From: Leucosporidium creatinivorum
Lineage: Eukaryota > Basidiomycota > Microbotryomycetes > Leucosporidiales > Leucosporidiaceae
Direction: 5' to 3'
Length of the DNA: 64,000 bases
Assembly: GCA_001600635.1 (NCBI GenBank)
Contig: BCKL01000010.1
Location: forward strand, 26,747 to 90,746
In this document: positions 1-11,100 of the stretch, piece after piece
How positions within the stretch are numbered: the stretch's first letter is position 1
Layout of the letters: every line of letters begins with the position of its first letter
Translations under genes and position numbers: made by a program
The notes under the pieces: generated by a model
What the model was told of the DNA's origin: nothing
What the model saw: only the letters and a program-made list of their open reading frames with translations
Database searches by the model: none

Positions 1-45
1 GGGGAGGACTTAGGAGCGGAGGAGCACCTGCGGCTCTTGACCTCA

Positions 46-138
46 GCCTTGTCTGAGTGTCTTTGCGCCCCAGGTGAGTGGTTGAGTAGGGTGTACAGCG
101 TTGCATTAGAGCCTTGTCTGAGTGTCTTTGCGCCCCAG
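46..138. repeat. 28-base direct repeat, two copies
   Basis: The same 28 bases, starting GCCTTGTCTGAG and ending GCGCCCCAG, occur at 46-73 and 111-138, with 37 unrelated bases between. The first copy is followed by GTGAGT, so it resembles an exon end duplicated together with a donor-like context. Function unknown. Confidence 0.8.
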
Positions 139-406
139 TACACATCTGTACACTCGCGGCTTGGTCATCGTTGTTCTCGATGTCAGCGCTGAAGCGGACT
201 CGACGATGCTCAGTGGCTCTTCCAGGCGACATGCCGGAGTGGGAGATGTCGGATCCCTCGCCCGGGCTCGAAGACGCCGATGAGGATGAGGAGGACGATG
301 ACAATGACGACAGTGATCTTGGTGATGGTGCTCCTTCTCGACGATCATGCGAAGGCAACAGTGATGGTGAGCGACCCGACGGCGTAGGAGATTTGTCTCG
401 CTCGGC

Positions 407-426
407 GAATGAATGAATGAATGAAT
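407..426. repeat. GAAT microsatellite
   Basis: Five perfect GAAT units lie in tandem. It is a simple repeat with no coding context. Confidence 0.85.
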
Positions 427-1022
427 ATGTCTCGTTTAAAGACCTGCAAGCTACCAAGGCTTATGTAGTCTATCAGAACAGAATCTGAACAAAAGGGGAA
501 CCGGAGAAGCAAGGCGCCGAAGCGCGTGAAGTGTAAATAATAGCGCGGGGTAAAGTGATGTGGTGAGGATGGTCCCTCTGTCGGCGCTCCCGCCCGTCCA
601 AGTCCCTCCGCCCCTCCATTGACCTGACCTCCTTCCTCGTCCACCTCCGCCGCTTGAAAAATCCGATCCCACTAAACTACCTATCCGCCTAGCCCTCCCC
701 TAACCCTCCTACTCTCCTACATCCCCTCCCCTCCCACTCCTCCCACCTCTCCCACCTCCGCTCCTCCAACTCCCTCTCTCACCTACTCCTCCTCCTCGTC
801 ATCTCCGTCTACACCCTCCTCTTCCTGCAATTCAATCAACCTCATCGCATCCCATCCATCCTAGCGCGCCTGCGCTGTGCCGACGCTGAGAGAGAAGGCG
901 AAGGAGAGGGAGAGGGCGGCTTGGGAATTGCGAAGTACCGGGGGAAGCGGTCGGTTGCTGTGATGTAGCGGAGGGTGGCGGGGATGCAGAGGGGGTTGGA
1001 GAGGAGGGAACATGTATGTACA

Positions 1023-1107
1023 CTAGGTTGAGAAGCCTCAGACTGAGCTCCTAGTTGCATACTGCACTACACAAACTCACCTAGGTTGAGAAGCCTCAGA
1101 CTGAGCT
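1023..1107. repeat. 27-base direct repeat, two copies
   Basis: The sequence starting CTAGGTTGAGAAG and ending ACTGAGCT occurs at 1023-1049 and 1081-1107, 58 bases apart start to start. CTAGG/CCTAG words around the copies give small local palindromes. It may be footprint-like debris of a mobile element, but no terminal inverted repeats or transposase frame could be seen. Confidence 0.75.
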
Positions 1108-1614
1108 GAGGACAACCTAGGGAGCGCCCGCCCCTGGGACTTTGAGTCCCGCTCCGCCTATGTCCCCAATAGGGGTCTCATTCCCAAACTCCACCAAACT
1201 CCACCAAACTTCTCCCAGTGATCCCCTGGTGAGGATTACTACTCTTCCAATGATCTGGACGTCCAGGAGAGGTCGAGGAAGCGAAGGTCGAGGAGGGCGA
1301 GAGTGAGGAGACTCAAGCTCATCGAGTGATGAGCTTGCCGGACTTGGTCGCCAAGCATTGACGGGAGTGCTAGCAGGGGGCACAAGATCAATGATGAGTA
1401 TTATGGAGAGTAATATGGGCGAGTTGAGAAGGGGAGCAAGGTCAGCTGAGGGAGTTAGGGCTCATTGAGGCAGGAGGAACGAGCATGGAGTCATGGACTC
1501 TGGTTTTAAACTTCTTTGGGCATAGGATGTATCGGGGATACCAGTTGAGCACGCATACAGGTTTATTACACTACATCCCCTTTTGGCTAGACCCTACAGT
1601 GCCTAGATGATGAG

Positions 1615-1621
1615 TATAAAA
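1615..1621 (+). promoter_or_regulatory. TATA-like box
   Basis: TATAAAA is followed by a pyrimidine-rich stretch (about 1650-1700 and 1780-1870) and by an ATG at 1876 whose frame closes at 2079 after 67 codons. The layout looks like a core promoter with a leader. The product is unrecognisable and the frame runs over the antisense of the Hsp70-like fragment, so this may be a relic. Confidence 0.3.
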
Positions 1622-2014
1622 GCCGTCCTTCGTAGTTTGCCACTCTGCTTCCTTACCACACCTGCAGTTTAAGTCTTTTCATCTCTTGTACTCGCCTACA
1701 CAGCCAACTTCAAGAGAACAGAAGTCTTGCAGTGCCCCCATAGTGCTCTTGTGGTGAGCCATACACCCTTTCCCGAACGCCAAAGGGCCCTTCCCTCCTT
1801 CCCCTTTTGCTCTCCCCCCCTTCTCCCCTGTACCTTTACCTCCGCTCTCTTCACTTGTCTACCCTTCCCTTCACAATGCCCCACAAGGTTTTGGGACAGC
1901 TCCTTCAGGCTTCCAGGCAGTCAAGTGCCCACGGGCCCAGGATGATGGCCTTCGACTCACAGTGGCAAGATGTGCAAGGATGGAGATGGAGGAGAGCTGG
2001 CCTTTTGGGCCGGA

Positions 2015-2440
2015 TCCTTTTGAGCTTGAGATTGGTGAGCGAAGAATTGAGGTTCACCATCTTGTCAAACTGCATCTGATGGAGGTGCAGGTGGAGCTGC
2101 CACCACCTGCAGAGATGAAGGTGCTCTAGAGAGGTTATGTCTAACATCTCAGTCAAGCACTTGGCTCCACCACAACGGGCCTGCTTGCTGAGTCCAAGAG
2201 AACGGGCGAGAGGATTTTAGTTCGAGGGAAGCGGCAGGCCACAAGGCGTTGGTACAGAGGGCTGGGATAAACCCAGGTCTTCAATAAGTGACGGAGCTAG
2301 AAGCTGCAGGTAGTGAGAGGTCAGCGGTGATGCAAGGCGAGGCGAAGTGGCTTGCTGGACTCACACCCCGTTGTTCCCACGTCTATGGCAATGACAAGCT
2401 TCTCCTCGCCCCAGTAGGGCTCTTTGATGGTGTTGGACAT
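2015..2440 (-). pseudogene. 5' fragment of an Hsp70-like (HSPA12-type) gene, decayed
   Basis: Read on the minus strand from the ATG at 2440, this fragment repeats the start of the intact Hsp70-like gene at 32329. Exon 1 gives MSNTIKEPYWGEEKLV and the phosphate-binding motif DVGTTG, followed by the same GTGAGT donor and an intron with a GCTGACC branch site. Exon 2 opens with an in-frame TGA soon after the acceptor, but is still recognisable further on, for example CRWWQLHLH and QMQFD against VKWWKLHLH and QMQFD in the intact gene. Similarity fades near 2015 and nothing of the rest of the ATPase fold remains. Exon 1 and intron 1 are nearly identical to the intact copy whereas exon 2 is clearly diverged, so the change in similarity is sharp. 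Host gene relic, not functional as Hsp70. Confidence 0.8.
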
Positions 2441-3054
2441 AGTGAACCTCCCGAGCAAAGAGCTGAGCGGTAGCAGTCGGAGAGAAAGAGAGCGGAGGCC
2501 AGAAAGCAGCGAAGCTAAGGAGGCACTGGCTCCAAAAACGAGGGTCACGGAGCCCACTGAGGTGGGGCAGAAACAAGTGGGATGGCTCACAGGTACCCAG
2601 AAGATCAGCTACTGCTCAGCAAACGCTGTGAGCTTGTCTCTCCCGAGCCACAGGTNGGAGTTGATCATCGCCGAGCTCGCTTCATCTGCTCGCATCAGCC
2701 TACAAGGAGACGGGCTCAGCTGTGCTACATCACACAGCGGACTGAAAATACTGTAAGGCAGCAGGGCCTGTATAAGATTCCACATGCTACCGGGCTGACC
2801 GCCAACAGACCGAAAGCGTCGATGTGCCACTCGGCTCGGTCGAGGGCTGGAGAGAGGAAGAGGATCGCTCTGAGCTCGGATCTCGGCTCCAGAGGTTCAT
2901 CCAGCATAGAACTATCCCCCACGCAGCCCAGCTCTACCTCAGCTGGACCTCTTCCCGAAAGCAACTCCGACCCTCGACTTGAGTCGCGAGCAGCTGAAAT
3001 CGGGCTTGCCCTCCTCCCACTTCGACGTGCTCTTCGCCTCGCGCTCGTTTCGAG
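2441..3054. promoter_or_regulatory. shared divergent spacer between Hsp70-like fragment and lipase
   Basis: This 614-base spacer lies between the start of the minus-strand Hsp70-like fragment (ATG 2440) and the plus-strand lipase (ATG 3055). It contains a TATAAGA word at about 2770, pointing at the lipase, and one undetermined base at 2656. The open frames across it are not coding, because the matching spacer in the other arm breaks them. Its near-perfect conservation with 31716-32328 probably reflects gene conversion rather than function alone. Confidence 0.6.
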
Positions 3055-5533
3055 ATGAGCTCTGCTCGCGCCAAGACGACTACAGGTGATCCTCGAGGCG
3101 CGCCTCAAACGGATCGCCCTGCCAACAGGCTGCTGCACGATCACGCTACAGAGCTCGCCCACTTGAGCTCGCTTCGTCAGAGCTTGATGCGCAGGGCCAG
3201 GAGGTCGTTGCCCATCGCCTTGTGAGTAGGCAGCTGTGTGCGAGCTGGACAGCCAGCTCACTGCTCTGTCCCACTGCAACAGCCTCAACTACATCCTCCA
3301 GTCTGTTGCGTCCTACTTGAAGACGCTGCTCCTCTCGCCGTCGACCATCTTCTTCGACCCACTCAGCACCATCGCCTCGATTGTCATCTACCCTGTCATC
3401 TTTGTCTTCCTCTTCCTCGCCGTCGTGGTCCTCTACATCGCCTTGCTGCTCGTGAGTTGAGCTTGGTTGGGGGCTCCACAAGCTGTTCGGCGCCCGCTGA
3501 CCTCTCACTCGGACTGTAGGGCTTCGGAAGGGTCATGCGTGCCATCAGCAACAGGTGGGCGAACGGCTACAGTATCATCAACTGGGTAAGTACTTCGACC
3601 GAGCTCGTTCGGCGTAGACGAGAGCTGACTCGGGTCTCGGCTACAGCCCAACCCCGATCTCTTCTCGTCGCAAACGGCTCGCAACACGGTCCATTCCGCT
3701 CGCGCTACTCTCGCTGGATGCGCTACAACCTTCCCCGACGCTCCCCCTCCCGGCGCAACCAACATCGATCTCGAGCCGGGCTTGACGACCAGGATCTTTG
3801 ACCTTGACGTAGCCAGGGTGCGTTGCAGCGTGTCTTCCGAGAATGCGCTTGCTCACGCGATCTATTACCTACAGGCCTTCCTCCTGATGTCGGCTCTCGT
3901 CTACGAGCGCCGAGACGGCGATGTCATGGCGGCGAGCGAGATCTTCACCCAAGACAAGAAGGCCGCCGAGGTCTTGCTTCACAGGTCCGAGAAAGTCATC
4001 AGGGAGCAGGTAAGCCCCGCTGTACCAGTCTCGCTGAGGCTGGTTGGAGCGACGGGAGGAGACTCGGCGGAGGGATGAAGCGCCGAGGCTGTCGAGAACG
4101 CCGAAGAGAGCTGACCTCGTCGTCTCCTCCACTAGGCTTCAGGCTGGAATCTCCGATACGAAGGCATCTCGGACTTGGCCAGCACGTCGGGCCCTTTCGC
4201 CTCCATCTTCTACACCGAGGAGGGCGATCCCAATCCCTTCATCGTCCTCTGCTTCAAGGGCACGACGCCGACCAACTTTGCCGAGGTACGTAGTCGTCAG
4301 CCAAAAGCTTGAAGATGAGAAAGCTGACCTCAGCTCTTCAGTTACTTGTCGACGCCACCATCTCGCGCGTGTCGAGCGCCGTCTTCTTCGGCGATGGCAC
4401 GGCGCACCAGGGTGGGTCGAATCGCTCGAGCTTAGAGCCTGGTACACAGCTGACCGCTTGCTCCGATCACAGGCTTCTACACCGACCTGTTCCCTACTAC
4501 TGAAGGGGGCGCCGACGGCTACGGTGAGGCCTCAAGCTCTTAAGCGACGCTTGCTTCTCCGGCCGAGCTGACCTCCGAACCCCCCTCTCCCACAGGTCAG
4601 ATCACGAGGAGCCTTCGTCACGTCGCCAGCGAGATTTCGAAGGGAAGGAATGAGGTCGAGCCCGTCCCTCTCTGGGTCACTGGTCACTCGCTCGGCTCGG
4701 CGCTCGCTTCGCTCATCTACGCTCGCTACCTCCGCATGCCTTCCGACCTCGGCAAGGGCATCAGGTTGAGGGACTGCTACACGTACGGTAGTAAGTGCCA
4801 CGACCGCTACCCTGCTCCCTCGACCGACGCTGACTCGACCTCGCCTCTCCACAGCTCCTCGCCTCGGTGACGGCACTTTCGTCTCCAAGTACGAAGAGGT
4901 GAGCTTCTGATGTCGAGTGAAGGGTATCAGAAACGAGGCCAACACGCTTCATCTCACCGCAGTCCACCTGCACTCCTCTCGACCGACCCAACATCTTCTG
5001 GCGCATCATCAACCACTGGGACATCGTCTGCCAAATCCCTCCGTGAGCTCCCGCCTTGACCTCCGACGAGAAGCACCAAATCTNACTCCTCTCCAACCCT
5101 CAGCGGCCTCGCCGANAACGAGCTGAACCGCGCGAGCCTNTCTGCCCTCTCGGTGCTCAACTACGGCCACATTGGCNCCTCGCTCCGCCTCAACCCNTGG
5201 ACCCACCCCTTCTANACGGTCCAATCCTCCTCCTTCCATTCTGCCACCCGCGTCGTCGTCGTCAAAGAAGGCGCTCAAGGAGAGAGGACCCGCTCGAGGT
5301 GGAACTCGATCTCGGGGGAGACGGGCAACCCGCTCCGCTGGATCCTCATGCTCTTGCCTACGCCCATTTGGAACCATTTCCCCGCTTCTTACTACACCCA
5401 CCTCAACGAGATTCATGTGGATGGGCAAGGAGGCGCGTCGAGGTTCGAAGAGCCTGAGACGGGAGCGGCGAAGAAGGTGCCGAGCTTGAGGGTCGAGAAG
5501 GAGGAGAAGGTCGAGACGACGAAGGATGATTGA
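3055..5533 (+). CDS. class 3 lipase, membrane-anchored (left copy)
   Basis: Predicted alpha/beta-hydrolase of the fungal lipase class 3 family (Lipase_3), likely acting on acylglycerols at a membrane. I count twelve exons, including 3055-3221, 3283-3451 and 3520-3585, giving about 575 residues. Residues ~75-112 form hydrophobic membrane segments (IASIVIYPVIFVFLFLAVVV). The nucleophile elbow GHSLGSALAS is coded near 4681. DIVCQIPP and NYGHIG downstream fit the family's Asp and His positions. The start is the ATG at 3055, whose exon ends at a GTGAGT donor. The last exon is intact apart from six undetermined bases between 5084 and 5215; one lies in a TAN codon that is Tyr only if the base is a pyrimidine. 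The C-terminus is charged and low in complexity. A nearly identical gene lies at 29239-31715. The family call is firm; the substrate is inferred. Confidence 0.9.
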
Positions 5534-5765
5534 GGGAGCGAGGGGCTGCGACTAGCTTGTGCTTGTGCTTTGTTGCTGTGCGTAGTGATCTGTGATAGCT
5601 GTTTTGCCATATGATACGCCTTCTCTGTGCTTGCGCTCGGCAGACGATCAGCTCGGCGAGGCTCGCTGGCTCGCGGACAAGCTGTTCCAGTGTTGGCGGA
5701 CAGACAAGTCAGGCTTACTCGATTATTCATCGTGCTGCAAAGGTACGCCGTCTCCTTCCCGTCCC

Positions 5766-7812
5766 TCACAGCAGCTTCGGCCTACCAGCCGGCATGAAGG
5801 CCTTGATCGCATCACGTTCGAAATCCACAATTGCCGCCAGCTGGTCGGCGAAGCGCCTGCTCGGTCCCACGCCGATGTTGTCCCTCATGAGCGACTCGTG
5901 AGGTTTCGTGCACGGGCGTCCACCGGGAGGGTCGGTGAAGAGGGCAAAGCGCGCCGGCGAGTCGGGGTGAACGAGGGTGCGCACCAGGGGGAGGATCTTC
6001 TCCACAGGATCGCGGGTCTCGCGAGAGCCCACGCGACGTGCGACGTTGTCGGCGAGCTTCTGGAAAGCCTCGCGGAAGAGATCGCGACAAGCGACGACCT
6101 TCTCCACCGCGAAGGCGTAGTCACGAAGCTCGGGGAAGTTGTGTGGTGCAGCAAGGAGGTAGCGGGTCTGTTCGATATCTGCAGCAGCCGAAGGTGAGCA
6201 AGGCAGGCCGGATGATCGTCTGAGCAACTCACCGAGCCGCTGAGGATGGTCACGCCACAAGCGCTCCACGGCGATCCTGGTCCGCGGAACGAAGCGTGCA
6301 GTCGAATCGGTAGCATGCGGGAGAGACGGAAGTAGGTCGGTGTTGGTGCGGAAGGATAGGAAGACGACCTCCTCGGGCGTGAAGGTCGGCAGGTCGAGGT
6401 TCGCTTGAGGGTCGATGGCAGTGAGGAAGGCCGCCATACGAGTCCAGAATCTGTAGGGCGAGTCGATGATCAGCGAGTGGAAGAGCGGGAGAGAGCTTGA
6501 AGCTTATCCTGGAGTCCAGTCGACACTTGTCAAGCGGTCGCTCACGTAACGCTTCCAAGCCGGTCCCGCATTCGAGGCGAGGGGCAGGGGGCGCTCGAGC
6601 GGATCCAGACGATTGATGAGGGGTTGCGGCGAGCGGCTCCTTCGGCGCGAAGCGACAACGGGTCGAATCGGCGACAGGGAGCGTTCTCGTGCTCGGTCGC
6701 CGCGCTGGCGGGACACGTCGACAGGGAAGCGGTCGCGTGAGCGCGAGCGCGAGCGCCTGGGAGCTTGTGGAATGGCGGAAGGGACGCTATAGAAGAGGAC
6801 GAGGTAAGTCAGCTTCAGCGCTCTATAGAATCGAAGACAGCTGATCTCACTCTTCGGCGGCCATCTTGAATCCGTAGGCTCGGCTCCAGCCTTTGATGGC
6901 CATCCTCAGAGCTGCGAAAGCGGGATCATCCGTCGCAAGAGCACCTAGGTAGATCGTTGCGACGGCAGAGTCGTCCACAGCGCGACCCTTGGAACGGTAG
7001 CGCCGAGAGTTGATGCGCAACGAGCACTCCTGCTTGTCCTGTCCGTTCTCCACGACATGACGGCCGCCGAGGTCTGTTGACTTGTCGTGTCAGCTCCAGA
7101 ATACTGTAAGAGATGCGACCGAGGCGGGAACTCACACTTCAAGCTCCCAATCTGATCTCCTGCGCAAGAGAAGAGCTCCTCCGAGCGCTGCTCGAGCTTC
7201 AACCCATCCTTCTCGACGACGAGGACCATCTCCTCGGTCTCCATCGAGGCATCTCCACCGTGCTTCTCAATCTTGAACACCTTGCACTCGAGCTGAGTGA
7301 GCTGTCCCCTCTGGTAGCTCGCGGCCTGGGTCAAGAAGAGGCGTCCAGCAGCCGCGCAGAGGTCTTGGGTCGCGTCGGGCGTGAACTGGGCGATCAGGAG
7401 CTGTGCCGGAGAGAGGCGAGGGAGGTCCTCCAGGGTCAACGCGACGGCGTGGTCTAGCTCGAAGACTGCAGACGCGAAGGAGAGGGTCAAAACAGCCCGA
7501 AGGCAGACGGCGAAAAGCTACAGCAACTCACGGTCTTCTCGTCCGCGCTTGTCTCCTGCCTTGAAATTGTAGGTGAGTTGGCGCATGAGGTACTGCAGGC
7601 AGGAAGAAGCAGCATCAGCGCGGCGGCCTCGAGCCTGCTTCAAGCTGGATGGGACTGACCAAGCCGTAAGCACGCTGGCGCGTGAGAAAGTCGAGGTCTG
7701 GCCGGAGAGCAGCAAGCGCCAGTTGAGTAGTCGAGAGGTGCTGCACCGTCTTGGGCGTGGCGAGAAAGGCGGTCGGCTGGTTGAGGAGCTCTTGCGATGC
7801 TGGGAGCGCCAT
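5766..7812 (-). CDS. unknown protein with RS-rich central region
   Basis: A multi-exon gene I do not recognise. The first exon (ATG 7812, good context CGCCATGG) reads MALPASQELLNQP. It joins through GT-AG introns to frames containing YLMRQLTYNFKAG, LEDLPRLSPAQLLIAQF, KVFKIEKHGG and MAIKGWSRAYGFKM, then to an arginine/serine-rich stretch (RRSRSRSRDR, RRRSRSPQP), and ends with a globular exon of about 220 residues closing at 5766. An in-frame ATG at 7965 would add about 50 residues rich in leucine. The RS-rich part suggests an RNA-processing or nuclear role, but that is only a guess from composition. It is convergent with the left lipase, 233 bases apart. Confidence 0.7.
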
Positions 7813-8144
7813 GGCGAGTAACAGGCGTGGTAGAAGGGCAACTAGGCCGACCTTGCGCTGGTGAAGACCCGGAGGCGAAGCGGTCGAAGAGGCGAGCAGA
7901 AGGGAAGAGGGAGAGCCGCCTCGAGGACTTTCGCGCTGGGTCAAGGGGGCAAGGTCAAAGCGCATGCAAGTGGTTGGACGGGTGAGACGGCACTAGGCAG
8001 CAGCCAAAGTAGTGCTACAGTGCTCGCTTGAACTCACTGCTCTCCCCCAGCACCCGACTCGGCGCGGCTCAGCTAGCTCGGCGCTCGGCTCACTCGTGGA
8101 TGGACTTCTAGCTCGATTAGCCCATCCTTCTCCCTCCGATCTAT

Positions 8145-11100
8145 CTACTTGAGGTTCACACCACTCCACTCGGCCCTCATCCACCCTCTCCTGCTCAAAT
8201 TCCCGAGCCCCAAGCCTCCGCTCCCAACTCCACCGCCCATCGCTCGCCGTGTATCGAGTCCCAGCTCTTCCAGCTCGGACGAGACGGCTCCTGCTGCCAT
8301 CTGGAGGAAGAAGCGCGCCATGGTTGACTTGAGGTAGTTGGAGAGGACCGAGACCTCCATCGAGTCGCCCCGGGCGGAGGCTTCCTGCGAACGCCGAAGG
8401 GAGGGGGAGAGGGTCAGCGGTCGAGCTCGGGGAGTCGAGGGACAGCATAGCGGGCGACGGAGGAACACGGACCTGTACTTGCTGCCAGAAGCTCTTCTGT
8501 AAGGGGAAGCGCTTGAGGCGCACTGTGGGGCGAGCGGCGGAGGGTCAGCTCAGCTCGACGCACGCCTCGCCTCCTCCTCGAATCACCGCCTCTCTGAACG
8601 CGAAGCCATCGAAGGCGAGACTCACCATCCATCTGCATCGTCAGCTCCCCATTCTCGTCCATCTGCCATTTGGTGCCCGGCAGCAGAGCTTGAACAGCAT
8701 CCGTGTCCGAGGCGTCGGGGTTCTCGACCTTGTAGCCGGCGATGCCATTCGAGATCTGATATCGTAGAGTGAGGAGAGGATGTTGCGTGTAGGAGAAAGG
8801 GCAAGAGAGAGGCGAGGAAGAGGGACGATCAGCTCCAGCTCTCCCCGTCAGCGCCGACAACGGACCAGCGACTCACAAACAGCTCGGTAGCGTAGACCAT
8901 CGCATCTCGGATTCCTCCGATCCCATCAATCAATCCTCGACCGAAAGGTCCCGGCTGCACCTCATACCTCCCCGCCGCTGGGACCGGTCCCGCATTCGGC
9001 GATGATGGCGGTTCTTGTTCGGCGTGCGTGGAGGTGGCGAGGGCTGTAGCAGCGGCAATGGCAGGGGGGTCGGCGAGAGGTGCTTCGATGGCGGTTGGGG
9101 GAGTGGCGGTGGGGAGGAGAGAGGAGGCGGAGGACGTGGCGGGAGGGGCGGGAGGGGCGAAGGGCGAGGTGTCTTGATCTTCAGGGAGGACGACGATGGC
9201 TGCTCGGTTGAGGTCGTGGTCCTGAGCGGCTTCCTCCGACGACGATGCCTTGGAGTCTCCTGCTCCGACAGCAGCACCCTGCTCCTCGCCCTTCTCGACC
9301 GGCGAGCTCTGCACCACCTCGGCCACCTTCTCCTTGACCTCCTCAATCTTGGCTCCCACTGCTCCCGCCTCCTCCTCCTTCTGCTCCACCACCGGCATAT
9401 CCAACCCCTTGATCCTCCTAATCAACTCCTCCGGCGCATTCAGCTCGAAAGCCTTCAACCCCGTCATGACCCTCCCTCCCGCAATCAATTCAATCACCTC
9501 AGGATCAATCCCCCGTCCCGTGCAGACGCGGTTCTTGAAATCATCGTACATCTCGTCCACGTGGGCTCTGTGCCGGACGAGCTCGTCGCCGGAAAGCTTG
9601 TGCGTGACGTCTTGCGAGCGCGAGCCGGTGAAGAAGGAGTCGAGGGTGATGTGGAAGCGGTCGAAGAAGGCGATTAGGAAGGTAGGACGGAGAGAGGCGA
9701 CGCCGATGCTGTGGTTGAGAGGAGAGAGGTCAGCGATGGAGGGCAAGGGGGGCGAGAGCGAGGGCCGAGGGGCGCGAGTGAGCGAAGGACGAACGAGCCG
9801 GTGACGGTGGAAGCTGTAGGTGAGCAGTAAGGGTCAGCTGAGGATCACGAGCCTGAAATAGTGAACTCACGAGCAGCGATGATAGCGTCGGTGTCTGTTT
9901 GACGAGGGCGAAAGAGGTCAGCTCGGCGTCTTCCCTCCACTCGCTCCCACCTCAGCACAAACAGCACTCACGAGTCGACACCAAGTACCCTCCACTCGCA
10001 CTCGCATTTCCAAAGCTAGCGACGACCGTCTTGCCATACTTCTCCCTCAAATCCCTCACCGCAGCCCAAATGGTATCGCTCTCGACGACGCCTCCTCCGC
10101 CCGAGTCGATACGGAGGACGACAGCGCCGATGGAAGCGTCCTCGCCTGCTTCTTTGAGACCGCGAACTACGGCGGCGGTGCCGAACCTGTGGTGGAGAGC
10201 GGAGGTGAGGTCAGCGGCGAGTTCGACTAAGCGCGCCGACCACGGGGACAGCACCAAAACTCACTCTCCCGGATCCCCAATCGTCCCCAACAAGTACACC
10301 ACCCCTACATCAATCGCCTCAGCCACACTCTTCTCCACGGCCTTCTCCATGACCCTCGCATAATGGTAAAGACCCTGGACCTTCCTCTCCTCATCACCCC
10401 CCTTCTCATTACTCAACACACTATCCAACACGTCCTGTCGGTATCCCACCCCGTTGAGCAGACCGGCGGAGACGGCTTCTGTTGCGGTGTAGGGCCCGAC
10501 TTGGGAGAGGGCGCGGACGTGATCCAACCCGCTCTGGCCGGGGTGAGTGGGGAAACGGTTCCGTGCGATGTAGGTGAGGAGGTTGGAGTTGAGGTCGCTG
10601 AGGAGCTCGATTTGATTCTCTTTTTGGGGGGGCTGTTGACGAGAGAAGCGGGATGGAGGGAGAGAAGCGGCGATCGAGGTCGAGGTTGAGGAAGGGGAGA
10701 GGAGGGGAGGGAGCGGATTAGCGAAGGACGAGCGAACACGATGGAATTCGGAGGCTTACCGTAAGCTTCTCATCAATGTACTGTGATGCCAGGGGAGTCG
10801 AGTATCATGAGAGTAGCGAGGAGGTCAGCTCCTCAACCACCGCCGAGCTTCTGCCCTGCCACCTCTGTGCTCAACTCACAGGCTGCACAAATGACTTGTA
10901 CTCATTTCTCGCCTCTGCATGCACTTCGATACCGAGCCACTTGGCTAGCCGACCGAAGAAGGGGGTGGTGGAGCCTGTTTGGTGGTCATCAGAGTCAGCG
11001 CCGAGCGGGGAAGAAGAGTCGGGAGGCGACAGCGCACCCATGCCCACGAGGGGAACTTCGCCGGTAGGTTGGGTGTAAATCTCGTCGAAGGCTGTTGGAG

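Larger units (their letters stand above)
1..2014. other. left-edge stretch without a convincing gene
   Basis: No frame here has the splice-rich, alanine/arginine-rich character of the genes elsewhere in the window. Short frames exist on both strands, but none can be linked through plausible introns into a recognisable protein. The stretch holds two short direct repeats, a GAAT microsatellite, a pyrimidine-rich plus strand at about 640-840, and a TATA-like site followed by a pyrimidine-rich leader near 1615-1900. It may be old intergenic or element-derived DNA next to the decayed Hsp70-like fragment. Confidence 0.5.
2015..5665 (+). repeat. left arm of a ~3.6 kb inverted repeat
   Basis: This arm is the reverse complement of about 29115-32755. 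The mirror relation is almost constant: paired positions sum to 34772 across the lipase 3' part (for example stop 5533 with 29239) and to 34769 at the Hsp70-like ATG (2440 with 32329), so the net length difference is only three bases. The block from about 2340 to 5540 is nearly identical. Similarity falls off in the Hsp70-like exon 2 on one side and in the lipase 3' flank on the other. Intron 1 of the lipase differs noticeably between the arms, and there are silent changes near the lipase 3' end, so both copies are real. Confidence 0.92.

Noticed and set aside
1480-1900. Possible long terminal repeat of a retrotransposon, suggested by a TATA-like box and leader
   Set aside because: No second copy, no target duplication and no internal coding region were seen; the evidence is too thin to call an element.
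2582-3058. 158-codon plus-strand frame upstream of the left lipase
   Set aside because: The matching spacer in the other arm does not keep the frame, and it contains an undetermined base; it is part of the promoter spacer.
9015-9677. 220-codon plus-strand frame rich in glycine and arginine
   Set aside because: It is the antisense shadow of the low-complexity insert of the SppA-type gene.
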